Assembly (NCBI GenBank): GCA_030340625.1
Contig: JAOPHQ010006338.1
Span: 1-64,000, forward strand
Direction: 5' to 3'
Length of the DNA: 64,000 bases
Source: Merluccius polli
Lineage: Eukaryota > Chordata > Actinopteri > Gadiformes > Merlucciidae
Numbering within the stretch: position 1 is the first letter of the stretch; the number at the start of each line of letters is the position of its first letter. The notes below the pieces were generated by a model, which searched no databases, was not told where the DNA came from, and saw only the letters and a program-made list of their open reading frames with translations. Made by a program: the position numbers and the translations under genes. Below, piece by piece: positions 1 to 12,300 of the stretch.

Positions 1-477
1 TTATAAGTGGGTCAGGGGATGGCCACCACACACTTTTTGATTTTATTTTTTATTGTATAGGCCTATGCATGTCTACATTTGATCAATGGCGTGTTTAAAG
101 ACACTGACACAGATAAGGGGAATACTGTATTATTGTGAGGCAGCATGGGAAAAGTTTGAACTCTTAATGTGTACAGCAACAGATACAAGTATGTTGTGCC
201 TTTTTTTCCTGCGTATCTTATACATAGCAAACGTTTTTTAAATGAGGGCGTGAATCACCGGGGAATTATGCCGTTCATGTGGACCCAAACGCATGCAAGG
301 GCTTGTTCAGCGTGTTGAACGTACTCGTAAAATCAACTGTAAAATGTACTCTGCTAAATTGTGAACGAAAGGGCTAATAGTGCAGCGGGTCGGGATAACT
401 TTCTTGTTCAGAATCCTATCATACATATATATATATATATATAACATATATCGCCCTGCTCTGCTTTGGTCTGCCAG
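1..477 (+). other. pdk4-like upstream intron (partial)
   Basis: No coding similarity seen. A short TA run at about 424-443 lies just before the acceptor. Probably the 3' part of an intron whose upstream exon is outside the window. Confidence 0.6.
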
Positions 478-591
478 ATGTCTGACCGAGGAGGAGGCGT
501 TCCCCTGAGGAAGATCGAGCGTCTGTTCAGCTACATGTACTCCACCGCCCCCAGTCCCGTCCACAGCGACAACTCCCGCAACGCCCCGCTG
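478..591 (+). CDS. pdk4: pdk4-like exon, ATP-lid region
   Basis: 38 codons after a CTGCCAG acceptor, ending at the GTGAGC donor at 592. It encodes [19 protein letters not shown] and the variable loop with DNSRNAPL. The same exon start, at the residue before SDRGGG, is what I recall for mammalian PDK genes. Confidence 0.88.
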
Positions 592-1762
592 GTGAGCGGC
601 CCTCCCTCTCATCTCGTCTCACCTCTAAAAACATCCCACGATGCTTTGTGGGACGCTTCATAGAGGCACACCTTTTTTTATACCAACTCTAAATAAGGAC
701 AGAACAGAACAGACGGGCCAAAATGGAGACAAGCTTGTTTTTGTGTGTGTAAAAGAGTCACAGAGTGAACAGATATGCTTCATTGAAGTACTGGTATGTT
801 TCAACATAGACCTTATACAGGTACCTTTACCTTTTGTTTTCTTTCAGAAGGTGTCGTTCACGTCTTGTTTAACAGGGCTGCACACCGGTGAACATAGTTG
901 TAAATTAGAGGAATTACAAACGTTCACAACGTCAAACTTTAACTTTAGGGTTGCAAAGCAAACACATGTTAATGTGTCTCAATCAAAGTGGTGTGAAACT
1001 GCATCCCGCCTGTTTCTCTGCGCTAATGTTTAAACAAGTCGACCGGGGCAGTCTGAGCTATAATGTTTAAAGTGTCAGTGAACCCAAAATCTTTTTTTGT
1101 TGTTGTTTTAAACGTGGTCATATGACTTACTGTATGCGATCTTCGACATTAGCCATTTTGTCACTGTTTGATCACAGCGGTCGATGTTGATGTCCGCATC
1201 CGAGAGAGGGTTAAGCCGCTCGTACACTTATAGTGTAACGTCATGGTGTGTGGTGCATTTCATATACAACATCGGTCATTCTCGCTACACAACGACGGTA
1301 CTAAAGTAAAAAAAAAAGTTTAAACACTTTAAACTAACCTAAACTTTCCTCTGTCTCCTGCTCCAGGCTGGTTTTGGCTACGGCCTGCCCATCTCACGTC
1401 TGTACGCCAAGTACTTCCAAGGAGACCTGCAGCTGTACTCTATGGAGGGCCACGGCACTTCAGCTGTCATCTACCTAAAGGTGAGGGTATCAAGCACACA
1501 CACAGGCACACACATGCATACACATCACACGCACACGCACACGCACACGCACGCACGCACACACACACATAAATACACACACACACATCACTGACCCCAA
1601 GCTGTCCTCTGTTGCTCCTCCTCCTGTCTCCAGGCGCTGTCCTCAGAGTCGGTGGAGAGACTTCCTGTTTTCAACAAGTCCGCCTTGAGACACTACCAGA
1701 CGACCACCGAGGCGGATGACTGGTGCATGCCCAGCAAGGAGCCCAAGAAGATGGGCAAGTAA
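478..1762 (+). CDS. pdk4: Pyruvate dehydrogenase kinase, C-terminal three exons (pdk4-like)
   Basis: Three in-frame exons (478-591, 1367-1480, 1634-1762) encode the last 118 residues of a mitochondrial pyruvate dehydrogenase kinase, which inactivates the PDH complex by phosphorylating E1alpha. The first exon starts with the GHKL ATP-lid motif SDRGGGVPL; the second carries [20 protein letters not shown], the conserved G-box and lipoyl-domain-binding region; the third holds the family's C-terminal tail with the DW motif (EADDWC). All introns are phase 0 with GT-AG ends. Paralogue choice is not certain: the SDNSRNAPL insert and the tail [12 protein letters not shown] look like PDK4, while [10 protein letters not shown] resembles PDK2. 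Tail-to-tail synteny with asb4 favours pdk4. Upstream exons lie outside the window. Confidence 0.88.
592..1366 (+). other. pdk4-like intron
   Basis: Intron of 775 bases between matching phase-0 splice sites. It is AT-rich and I see no repeat family or second gene in it. Confidence 0.7.
1367..1480 (+). CDS. pdk4: pdk4-like penultimate exon
   Basis: 38 codons between CTCCAG and GTGAGG, starting [16 protein letters not shown]. This is the most conserved stretch of the kinase core. Phase 0 on both sides. Confidence 0.9.
1504..1590. repeat. CA/CACG microsatellite
   Basis: Imperfect CACA and ACGC dinucleotide run filling most of the short last pdk intron. Confidence 0.9.
1634..1762 (+). CDS. pdk4: pdk4-like terminal coding exon
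   Basis: 42 codons plus TAA, starting [17 protein letters not shown] and ending EPKKMGK. It carries the DW motif that forms the dimer cross-tail in PDKs. Confidence 0.9.
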   Translation, partial: ALSSESVERLPVFNKSALRHYQTTTEADDWCMPSKEPKKMGK

Positions 1763-4001
1763 TAGGGATATATAAGACTGAGCTGAGTAAGTGTGGGACG
1801 AACCATAGGAACCGCCACGATTCCACGCTAGTATGACTCGTGTTCCCCAGCCAACGGTCCACTTAAGTACGGAGGTGCAAATGTATTCAAGGTTGCGTTG
1901 ACCATTGACCCCGGAGGATCTAGGACAGCCAATAGGAGCACCTCCTTCTCCTCTCACTTGAAACACAACCAGCAGAAAGTATTTATTTTAGGATTTTATT
2001 AACATTTGTTTGTATGTTTTGATTGTTTTTGGATGTGCCCTCCCTGTACTCAATTATTGTACATTTAAAAAGAGATGATTTTAAACCGTCTGTATTGGTT
2101 ACCCTGCTAATAGTGGCACAACAGGTTTTATAAACTTTTAAAATGAATACATTCGTATATTAATCCAGTTTAAAAAAAAAAGAAAAACAGCCCAGTTACA
2201 GGGTTAGCATGTCCTCTAGTTCACTTTATAACTTTATCATTATTTTAATTAATTGTGGGAGATCATAACCCTCACAGTGTTGCATTGAGGCTCATAAAAA
2301 GATATCTTTAAATGTGACATAGTTGCTTATAACGGTTAAAAGTTACCCTATGCTGAACTCAAGCAGACTGAGCCCCAGACTGATGAATGTCAACATTGTG
2401 TGAGAGCAAACGTAAATGATTTTAGGTGTTTTCATTTTTCATTATTGGTCAAAATAATTTGCTCTCGGATAGTTGGCCCTGTGCAGAATTTCGGTGCCAT
2501 AGCTTCCCTAAGCGCCCCCTGCATTGAACAAGTATCGCGCGCGCGTGTGTGCGTGTGTGTGTTGTGTGTGCATGTGTGTATAAAATATAAGGGCTGGCCC
2601 TGACTATTCAGAAATGCCTTCAGCTGGTTGGTATTTGGTCAGTATTAAGATAATTCCCGTTTTTTTTAGCGGTCACATGCAAGAACAAGAACGGCTTCTC
2701 TAATTGAAGTTTCATCGTACTAAAATGTCATCTTACCTATTTTTATACAATATATATTTTGGGAGCTAAAACAAACTAATAATGTCTCATATTATTATAT
2801 TTCCAAGCATGTGTATTCTGACCCTGATGGATCAGAATGTGCTAAATATTATCGTTCCCCAGGAAGATTGAACCCTCGTCTATGTGTGTTTAAGTGTATA
2901 ATGTCTTGATGTTCATAATAATAATAATAATAATATTGTAATAATTAAGATACTTATTCTGTAGACTTTATTGAAGTAGTGAATGTCAAACCTGCTCATT
3001 GTACCAGATCACAGTGTACTAGGGAACAGTATATTTTACCATTACCGTACCTCCTAAATAATGCCAGTAGTATATAAGCCAGGACTAATTGAAACTAATT
3101 AATAATCATGTTTTTTCATTGAAATAGGACACAGGGGTCATCGATAGTAGTCTGCGAAGCCGCTGTAAATATTATGGACGGCTGTAGGAAAACTGTACAT
3201 TCTCCATGCTAATGTTAGCACCTGATTGAATGAAAGGCTGCTTGTGTTGTCCACTAATATCTGTTTTAAAGCGCAGCACACGGTACATTAAGCGCATTTC
3301 ATCCACGCCATTGGTCAACATGTCCACCGCGGTTCCCTGTTCCCGTAGGCCTTTGGAAGCCACCGTTGAAGTACAACTGTAGAATAAAAGATTACACGAC
3401 TGAAATACTTCTCTTTTGTGTACGTGTGTTGTAAGACGTGGAGAAAATCAGAACGATTGAGTGTCTGTATTGTATACGTGTTACATTGTGGGGGGTTTTC
3501 TATTCTCAAGTGATTGCTTATCTTGGTCTATTCCTAGACAGTGGAAGGTATACGCTCTCAACCGGTACATGGTGGACATGTTTGTACACTGTTGTCTTTT
3601 CTAAAAATAGAAAAGAGGGACAGAGTACATGTGGACACACCCAGGACATGGCTGCAAAACGCTATGCACAGCTGTACCCTGAAGAATACTTGTACATATT
3701 CATAAACAGTTGCACAACAAATGCACAACTCATCTCTTGGCAGTTGCTATGGTAGCAATCAAACACAATCAAATACACTTTTACCTAAAGAAACAACACA
3801 TTAAAATGGAATGTGGTTGGGTTACATGCATCAAAAGCATTTAGCTATAATAAAAGTGTCATTGTGGTTGGAAACTGGAAGACAGGCTGTCACAAGCAAA
3901 TCCTCAATGTAGGCCACTAGAAGTCTGGTTTGTTTGAACTTACAGCACAAGGTAAAAGAAACGGTCCAGTCTTAGCCCTACAAGCCCACGTGACTTTAAC
4001 A
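1763..4001 (+). other. pdk4-like 3'UTR and intergenic sequence
   Basis: No protein-coding exon recognised. The only clear AATAAA soon after the stop codon is at 3383-3388, which would give a 3'UTR of about 1.6 kb. An (AAT)n run lies near 2917-2935. Confidence 0.5.
3383..3388 (+). terminator. Candidate pdk4-like polyadenylation signal
   Basis: Canonical AATAAA hexamer, about 1.6 kb after the stop codon. Position only; no transcript evidence. Confidence 0.4.
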
Positions 4002-4352
4002 CAGTGGTTCCCAACCTTGCGGTCTCCTGATATGCATATGGGGTCGCAGGAGATTGCTGACGTAAGCCAAAGATATTCGATGAACCCTTTTAGCAAACCT
4101 TGTATTTATTTTTTTGAAAGGTCTACGAACTGACTGTCTAATGATTCATATTAGCCACGAGCGAACGACTACCAGCGTGCAGTAGAGCAATGCGATTACG
4201 TTCACCGGGACATTGATATTACCGGCAGATGTTGATTGGGCGAAAACAATTTTGTGTGGGAGCAGCAGATGTACAAAAGTTAAAGTTGGGGTCGCAAACA
4301 TTTTCAGAGTTCAAATTTGGGGTCGCAGGCCAAAAAAGGTTGGCAACCACTT
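4002..4352. mobile_element. hAT-type MITE, degraded
   Basis: Left end CAGTGGTTCCCAACCTTGCG and an inverted right end AAGTGGTTGCCAACC. The phrase 'ggggtcgcagg' recurs inside. This is the classic hAT terminal signature; no clean 8-bp target duplication was found, so the right end is probably eroded. Confidence 0.6.
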
Positions 4353-6179
4353 CAATACCCGTGTGCACATGACTGCTGCGTGAGCACACAGCTCAATGAG
4401 GACATTGAAAGCCCGGATGAAAACTTTCCAAGCCAATGAAATTTCCAAGCCGTAGTTTATCCCTTGATGTTACTTTAGGCCACAGTAGATTGCATATATG
4501 ACAGAAGATGTTATGTTTGTTTACTGATCTCAATTCAGGTAGCATTCGACGTTACAGCTACAGCAGGGAGGAAGACCAATGATCTTCCTCTTATAGCTCT
4601 TTGGTAAAGCGATAAAACATTTCTTTATCGCTTTTCCGGTCCGCCAAAGCACAATTTCCGTTGTCCTACTTCCTATGTGCTGTGTCAGTTAACAGTCCCA
4701 GGAGCGAGAAGAATGAGGACATGATGAGAAGAACAACAACAAAGACAAGGAGAATAAAGAGGAGTTTTTGACTGAGAATTTGACAAAACACGTGGATACC
4801 AATAGAAACGGATACTGATGTGTCAGAAGTCCCGCCCCTCTCGCTCGCCAAATATACGCACGTTTGAATAAACCCGTTCCACTTCCAGTTGTGGGATGAG
4901 ACCACCTGGAAACAAGGTGAGGTGACACCAAGGACCTAGACCTTATATAATACTACATGAACAAGCACATGGTGAAGATGGTATATACATTTATTTTGTT
5001 ATAGAGGCTTGGATATATGATGAGCAATTTTATTTGTTTTTACTGATTTTATTCAAAGAAATGTTTTCGGTATCCAAAATGTTGATTTGTTTTTATTGAA
5101 TACAACACAAAAACAGCAGCAATCTTACCTTAGCCGGGGCCACACCGTGTGTTTACGCGCTGTGCACACACATGCAATTCACTGGAAAGAAGAGCACTTC
5201 TGGTGTAGTGTTTGTTCTGCAGATTTAAGAGCTTGGTTGCTGGGTAGATTTCAAGTGCACTCTGGTGATGAGTTGTGCATCGACAAGCAAAGCTTTTAAA
5301 GGGAAGGGTAAATATGATCTGTACAGTGTGTGAATGCAAAGGGAGGTAAAGGCATGTTAATCTGATCAAGAGGTCTGCTGCTCCATGATTTAAATGTAGA
5401 AGGATTTAAAACACCATTTCCATAGTCTGCTTACTATATAAATATGAGAAGATATAATGAATGGATGATATGCTGTCAAATTCAGCTTTAAATATTTGTC
5501 TGTAGTATTTTTGTAGTGTATTTCCACACGTCTATACAGTTATTTTCTATTCAGTTTACTCATTTTATCCAAAGCGATTTACAGTGAATTGAAAATTAAA
5601 TATGTCATTTGAGGTTAAGGTAGAGGTTAGGAATCTCAGGTTAAGGATGCCCGGAGGTAGACTGTGAATACGGGGATCAAACCCGGTAGCTTTTGGCTGG
5701 GAGGTGAACGCCTGCCTGGACACCACCCTGAGATATGAACCCGTTACAGTGCAGGTATGGGGGTAGACGTGTTGCTTAAGGATGATGACCTACGGCTATT
5801 GCTGAAGTCAGACCATTACAGTCTTCCTATACTTGGAGGTAAACCAGGAGCGAGGATCCTAATGAATGAATTCCTTCCGGTTCAGGCACTGAACATTTCC
5901 ACCTTAAGAAAAATGTGCAGTTTAGTCCTGGTTCAGCACCATTGTGGTTCCAAGTAGCTTCTTTGGTCATTCCGACAAACGTTAAGGTTTCATCTCTCAC
6001 GTCTCGAAGGAGCCGACGACAGACCCGCCGGTTCTCCGGTCTCTCCGTCCGTCTTCGGTTGCTAGACAACGCAGCCAAAGATAACCACACACTCGGGGGG
6101 CCAGAGCAGAAGGCGACACAGTCGGCGTCAACTCGGTACGAAACCGCTTTCTTTTTTTTCGACCCGCTCCCGGCCTTTT
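4353..6179 (-). other. Convergent intergenic region and asb4 3'UTR
   Basis: Contains AATAAA signals on the minus strand at 5092-5097 and 5048-5053, which could end the asb4 transcript about 1.1 kb after its stop. Around 5563-5730 is a fragment of a common fish repeat (core TTTATCCAAAGCGATTTACA). No other gene seen. Confidence 0.5.
5048..5097 (-). terminator. Candidate asb4 polyadenylation signals
   Basis: Two minus-strand AATAAA hexamers (5092-5097 and 5048-5053) downstream of the asb4 stop codon at 6180-6182. Confidence 0.4.
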
Positions 6180-6368
6180 TCAGTAGAGCACTCCGTCGGG
6201 CTCCAGTAACACGTATCTCTGGACGGACGGCGGCAGGGGGAGCTGCGGGACGGCGCCGTGACACATCCCCCCCAGCGCCGCGCGGACGCCGCACCTGGCC
6301 AGGTGCATCAGAGAGCGAGGCCCGCCGGACCACACGGCGAACAGGGAGTCGTAGAACGCCTCGTGTCT
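6180..6368 (-). CDS. asb4: asb4 exon 6, SOCS box and stop
   Basis: Follows a CCCCCAG acceptor and is in phase 0 with exon 5. It encodes [20 protein letters not shown], then the SOCS box, ending EPDGVLY and TGA. GC content is much higher than in the flanking sequence, as expected for a coding island. Confidence 0.9.
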   Translation of the reverse strand, partial: RHEAFYDSLFAVWSGGPRSLMHLARCGVRAALGGMCHGAVPQLPLPPSVQRYVLLEPDGVLY

Positions 6369-7802
6369 CTGGGGGAAGGCACAGAGAAGGGCTTTCAGTT
6401 AGTTTAGACTGGATTCTGTTACATTATATATATATATATATATATACACTCACCGGCCACTTTATTAGGTACACCTTGCTAGTACCGGGTTGGACCCCCT
6501 TTTGCCTTCAGAACTGCCTTAATCCTTCGTGGCACAGATTCAACAAGGTACTGGAAACATTCCTCAGAGAGTTTGGTCCATATTGACATGATAGCATCAC
6601 GCAGTTGCTGCAGATTTGTCGGCTGCACATCCATGATGCGAATCTCCCGTTCCACCACATCCCAAAGGTGCTCTATTGGATTGAGATCTGGTGACTGTGG
6701 AGGCCATTTGAGTACAGTGAACTCATTGTCATGTTCAAGAAACCAGTCTGAGAGGATTCGCGCTTTATGACATGGCGCGTTATCCTGCTGGAAGTAGCCA
6801 TCAGAAGATGGGTACACTGTGGTCATAAAGGGATGGACATGGTCAGCAACAATACTCAGGTAGTCTGTGGCTTTGACACGATGCTCAATTGGTACTAATA
6901 AGCCCAAAGTGTGCCAGGAAAATATCCCCCACACCATTACACCACCACCACCAGCCTGAACCGTTGATACAAGGCAGGATGGATCCATGCTTTCATGTTG
7001 TTGACGCCAAATTCTGACCCTACCATCCGAATGTCGCAGCAGAAATCGAGACTCATCAGACCAGGCAACGTTTTTCCAATCTTCGATTGTCCAATTTTGG
7101 TGAGCCTGTGCGAATTGTAGCCTCAGTTTCCTGTTCTTAGCTGACAGGAGTGGCACCCGGTGTGGTCTTCTGCTGCTGTAGCCCATCCGCCTCAAGGTTC
7201 GACGTGTTGTGCGTTCAGAGATGCTCTTCTGCATACCTCTGTTGTAACGAGTGGTTATTTGAGTTACAGTTGCCTTTCTATCAGCTCGAACCAGTCTGGC
7301 CATTCTCCTCTGACCTCTAGCATCAACAAGGCATTTGCGCCCACAGAACTGCCGCTCACTGGATATTTTCTCTTTTTCGGACCATTCTCTGTAAACCCTA
7401 GAGATGGTTGTGCGTGAAAATCCCAGTAGATCAGCAGTCTCTGAAATACTCAGACCAGCCCGTCTGGCACCAACAACCGTGCCACGTTCAAAGTCACTTA
7501 AATCACATTTCTTCCCCATTCTGATGCTCGGTTTGAACTGCAGCAGATCGTCCTGACCATGTCTACATGCCTAAATGCATTGAGTTGCTGCCATGTGATT
7601 GGCTGATTAGAAATTTGCGTTAACGAGCAGTTGGACAGGTGTACCTAATAAAGTGGCCGGTGAGTGTATATATATATATATAATACAGGGGCGATTCTAG
7701 GGTCAGAGCTTTAGGGGTGCTGAGCACCCAATGAGTCCCACTGCCACCACCCACCCTTTTTTCACACAAAAACAAAAAATATGTCTATTGAAAAATAACT
7801 AT

Positions 7803-7845
<43 letters not shown>

Positions 7846-9299
7846 ACGCTAGGAGTTAGTATATACTATGCCCCCATGAATGTGATGTGATTATTATTGT
7901 TGCAAAGCCTGGTTCAGGTTAAATCCTCTGTAAAACATGAATGAATACAGCAAAAGAAAAACATTTAACTTTATTTTATTGTCTGGTTTGATAGTCAGAC
8001 AACTGAAAAATAACAGATATAAATCTATGAATAAATAATAATTAATTTAAAAAGCCACAGTGAGTGTTTTCACACATACTGGTGATATACAGTGATGTGT
8101 CGTTTCGTTTGTTTTCACTCTGGTCCAAACGCCGCACCACTGGCAGGGCTTCATGTTTCCATGACGACGGACCAGAAAAGACGCGCGAATTACGTAAGTT
8201 ATTTACACAATTTACGTAATTTACGTAAGTTATTACGTAATAACTTACGTAATTTGCGTAAGTTATTTACGTAATAGCTTACGTGAATTGCGTAAGTTAT
8301 TACGTAAATAACTTACGCAAATTACGTAAGTTATTTACGTAATAACTTACGTGAATTGCGTAAGTTACGCAATTCACGTAACTTACGCAAATTACCTAAG
8401 TTATTACGTAAATAACTTACGTAATTTGCGTAAGTTATTTACGTAATAACTTACGTAATTTGCGTAACTTACGTGAATTGCGTAACTTACGCAATTCACG
8501 TAAGTTATTACGTAAATAACTTACGCAAATTACGTAAGTTATTACGTAAATAACTTACGCAAATTACGTAAGTTATTACGTAAATAACTTACGCAAATTA
8601 CGTAAGTTATTTACGTAATAACTTACGTAATTTGCGTAAGTTATTTACGTAATAACTTACGTGAATTGCGTAAGTTATTTACGTAATAACTTACGTGAAT
8701 TGCGTAACTTACGCAATTCACGTAACTTACGCAAATTACGTAAGTTATTACGTAAATAACTTACGCAAATTACGTAAGTTATTTACGTAATAACTTACGT
8801 AATTTGCGTAAGCTACGTAAATAACTTACGTAAATTACGTTAATGGCGCTAATGGCGCTAACGGAGCTAACCGGGCTAACAGAGCTAACTGGTAAACGGT
8901 GCCTGGACTCCAGCACTCACCGATATGGTATCGGAATCGGAACAACTCTCGGTAAAAGGAAAGAAGTGTGAGACAGAGCTTTGGAGCAACAGTTGATTCA
9001 CAACACTACAACTAAACAGATCTCACTCTGCGTGAGTCGCGCTGGACGGTCGGGCTGCGGAGCGGTGCAGAGGAGAAGGAGGGGTGAGAAGAGGATGATA
9101 CCATTTGCTAAGCGGGGATGTTTTCATTTTCGTCCTTACATTTTAAACCACAAACTACGGAGTATGTTTTGGACATTATTTAACCCTGTCAAAGACAAAC
9201 ACCATTTTTAGAATAACATTTCTTACCCAAGTTTTAGGGGTGCTGAGCCTGTTTTTAGGGGTGCTTCATCACCCCTAAAAATGGGCTAGCCTCGCCCCC

Positions 9300-9369
<70 letters not shown>

Positions 9370-12300
9370 GCCATTCCAGAATTGAGGATACATTTCAAGT
9401 ATAGAAGAAAACTAAAAATAGGATTGATTTTTTTCAAAAAACATTTTTGAATCTCATAGAACACACTTTAAAGTTAACATGTTCAGTATTTGCTGATCTT
9501 AAACATGTAAGATTTAAAATATTTAATCTGAAAAACAGTGTAGAAACTGACAAATCTGTCAACTCTGTTAGGGACAAATTGGGTCAAATGTATGTAATCA
9601 ACATGTAGCGCTCCCCTCGGTAGTCATAGCGATGAGGGCAGGGCTTTTGGGTTCTTCTAATATATTTATCCACTATTCTTAACCCTGATTAACTCAGTTT
9701 TAATGTTTGTTTTGAATCTCTCTGTTTTAAATTACACACATGAACTGTTTTTAACTTACCTATGACTTCACCTTTAACCTCTATTTTTAACAAAGATTTT
9801 AAACCCTTCAGAACTCTGTATGTCTCAGAAATGAATGATTTACTCCTTTAAGGTAAGTAATGAAATACACAAACACAAGATTTTAGAAAACAAGTTCTCA
9901 ATTATTTACTTAAGAAATGATTAAGGCAATGTAAATATAAAATACATATGAATGCTCTTTTTGTTTTTAAACCTTCACAATAAATTCCCTCTTTTTAAGG
10001 TAAACACTGTTTGAATTGTCCCTTTTCTCACAGGAAACACAATCAATGAATTAACCCTCTTTTTTAAGGAAAATAACACAATATGAAATAACCCTCTTTC
10101 TTCAGGTAAACACAGTAAATGAAATATTCTTTGTTTTGTTTTAGAAAAACACTGTACCAAAATATATGCACATATCAATAAACTTTTAACCCCAATGGAT
10201 CAATGCAAAACCTTACATTCACTTAAATGCAAAATGTGGGCCCACACACCTTAATTACTAAAGCCGGCACTCTATTAACTTATGGAAAATAAACCAGGGT
10301 ACCCCTTTAGTGCATCGATGCAGGCCTGGATGTAGCTTGGGTTCGTGGAAGCCTTAAAACACACTGGCTGCTTCACCCCGACTGGGCCACAGAAAAGAAA
10401 AAGGTACCTGAATGACCAGCGTTGTATCCATGCACACGGGCTGATGGCAGGAGAAGAGGTGAGTTGAGGAGAAGATCCGTCCGGAGGAAACGAAGACCCG
10501 TCACTGCCGATGTCGCGGTGCTCGCTCGTCGTCTGCAGCTCCACGCTCACTTTTCCCACAGTCACTGCCGAACAGGTAGCTTGCTGCTAACTTAGCACAG
10601 TCACGTGTGAGATACTAGTTACTGAATTAGTTGCTAGCGTCACGTCGTCCGCACTGGTTGAGTAGTTCACTCACACACACTGGAAAATCACCACTTAGTC
10701 TTCTGGAGAGTCCGTGTTGAACGCCTCCACTAACTTGGTCACAAACTAGAATAAACAGTCTCTTTTCGTTACTGCTTTCTTCTTCTGTCTTCTTCCTTCT
10801 CGCTCCGCCGCTCTCTCTCGGTCTTTTCTCTACTCTTTTAATTGTCCGTCCTGCAACACCTGCGATGTTACGTTCCGGTCGATCTCAATTAACCCCATAA
10901 ATGCTGGTACATACTGTTTTTACAGATACATTATTTTTCAAATAAAACAATAAACATATAATATATATTTTTAAATTGCTTTTAACACTTTTATAACATT
11001 TTAATGAATTTCAACCTTTTTAATCACACTATTTATATGCTTGGATGAAATGATATTGCTTAATATTTTTAACCGGGTTACACCCTCCCCCTTGTAAAAG
11101 TCTTTGATGTCCTCATCAACCATAATGAACTTTTTATTTTAATGGTAACTAGTGGAAAGGGTGCATGACCTTGTTTAAATTAACTCTTGCCAATCTTAAT
11201 GACAACTCCTCTATGTACAATAGTGAGAGGCTGATCTTTACCTCTACCAGGCTCATCATAAGTTAACCTGATGACTGGTTTCACTATTCTTTTTGGACGG
11301 TTTTCAGGTTTGCTAATCACTTTTGTCTTAGTGACTGTCTCGGGGTGCTTATCGTGGCAAGGGTTATCAGACTCTGGATCACTTTCTTCCTCAGAATCTT
11401 GATCTCCATCCTCTTCTCTCACGCTGTTGTGTTCCTCCTCCACACTTTCGTCCTCTGACAAGCTGTCCTCAGCAGGATTTCCATCTGACTGTTGAGAAGA
11501 ATCACCATCATCTTGGATGAGATTTGACTGTCCAGCAGTATCTCTTTCCTTTTCCAGGATTTCTTTCAGGTAAGTACTATAGGGTTTTTCAGGTCCATAA
11601 TACTCAACATCCGAAGAGGAATCCATGCTCTCTTGCATCTCTTGAAGAACTTTCTGTACTTCAGGTAAGACTTTCTTTGATCTCTTTTGTGTCTCAGCTC
11701 TTGTTCTTGTCTTGACATGTGACTTGTCCTCAACCTCCAATGTCGGCATTCTTACCAACTGTCCGATTGGAAGGAGATGATCACGATGGAGAGTTTTGAC
11801 TCCTCCTCCTCCATCTGCCGGTTTCACGTTATACACTGGAAGGTTGGGCATCTTTCCTAGAACCACGTAAGGGATAGGACTCCAACGACTCTCCAATTTA
11901 TGTTTTCCTTTCAGTCCCAAGTTCCTCAGTAACACTCTGTCACCGATCTCCAGGGTTTGGAATCCAACTCTTTTGTCATAGGATCTTTTGTTCCTCTGAT
12001 GTGTCTTGTAGGCTGTGTCAGAAGCAAGCTTGTAGGCTCTTTGCAAGTCATCTTTCAGCTTGGCTACATAGCGTGAATGGCAACCCTCCGCTTCGCCATC
12101 AGGAGAGGTTCCAAAGCACAAGTCTACGGGAAGCCTTGCTTCGCGGCCAAACATCAAGAAATAGGGTGAGTACCCTGTACTGTCACATTTGGTACTGTTG
12201 TAGGCGTGAACAAGGTAACCAACATGTTTGCTCCACTGCTTTTTCTTCTCACACCCCAGGGTTCCCAGCATGGAAAGAAGAGTTCGGTTAAATCTCTCGG

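Larger units (their letters stand above)
7686..9300. mobile_element. Non-autonomous DNA element with CAGGGGCGA-type ends
   Basis: Left end CAGGGGCGATTCTAG and an inverted right end ending GCTAGCCTCGCCCCCG, both followed inward by copies of the phrase TTTAGGGGTGCTGAGC, mark a roughly 1.6-kb unit inside a TA tract. There is no transposase. The interior holds a (CA)n run at 7809-7840 and a 650-bp palindromic array. CAGGGGCG ends suggest hAT kinship, but the TA-rich flanks hide any target duplication. Confidence 0.6.

Noticed and set aside
5827..6586. Long frames overlapping the asb4 terminal exon (168 and 223 codons)
   Set aside because: They are in other frames or on the opposite strand; the asb4 SOCS-box frame is explained by homology and splice phase.
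8192..8842. CRISPR-like array
   Set aside because: There are no unique spacers between repeats and the context is a vertebrate transposon.
9975..10565. 67- and 96-codon frames repeated at 17610-18200
   Set aside because: They lie in both LTRs, so they repeat by LTR identity; no domain and no reason to think they are translated.
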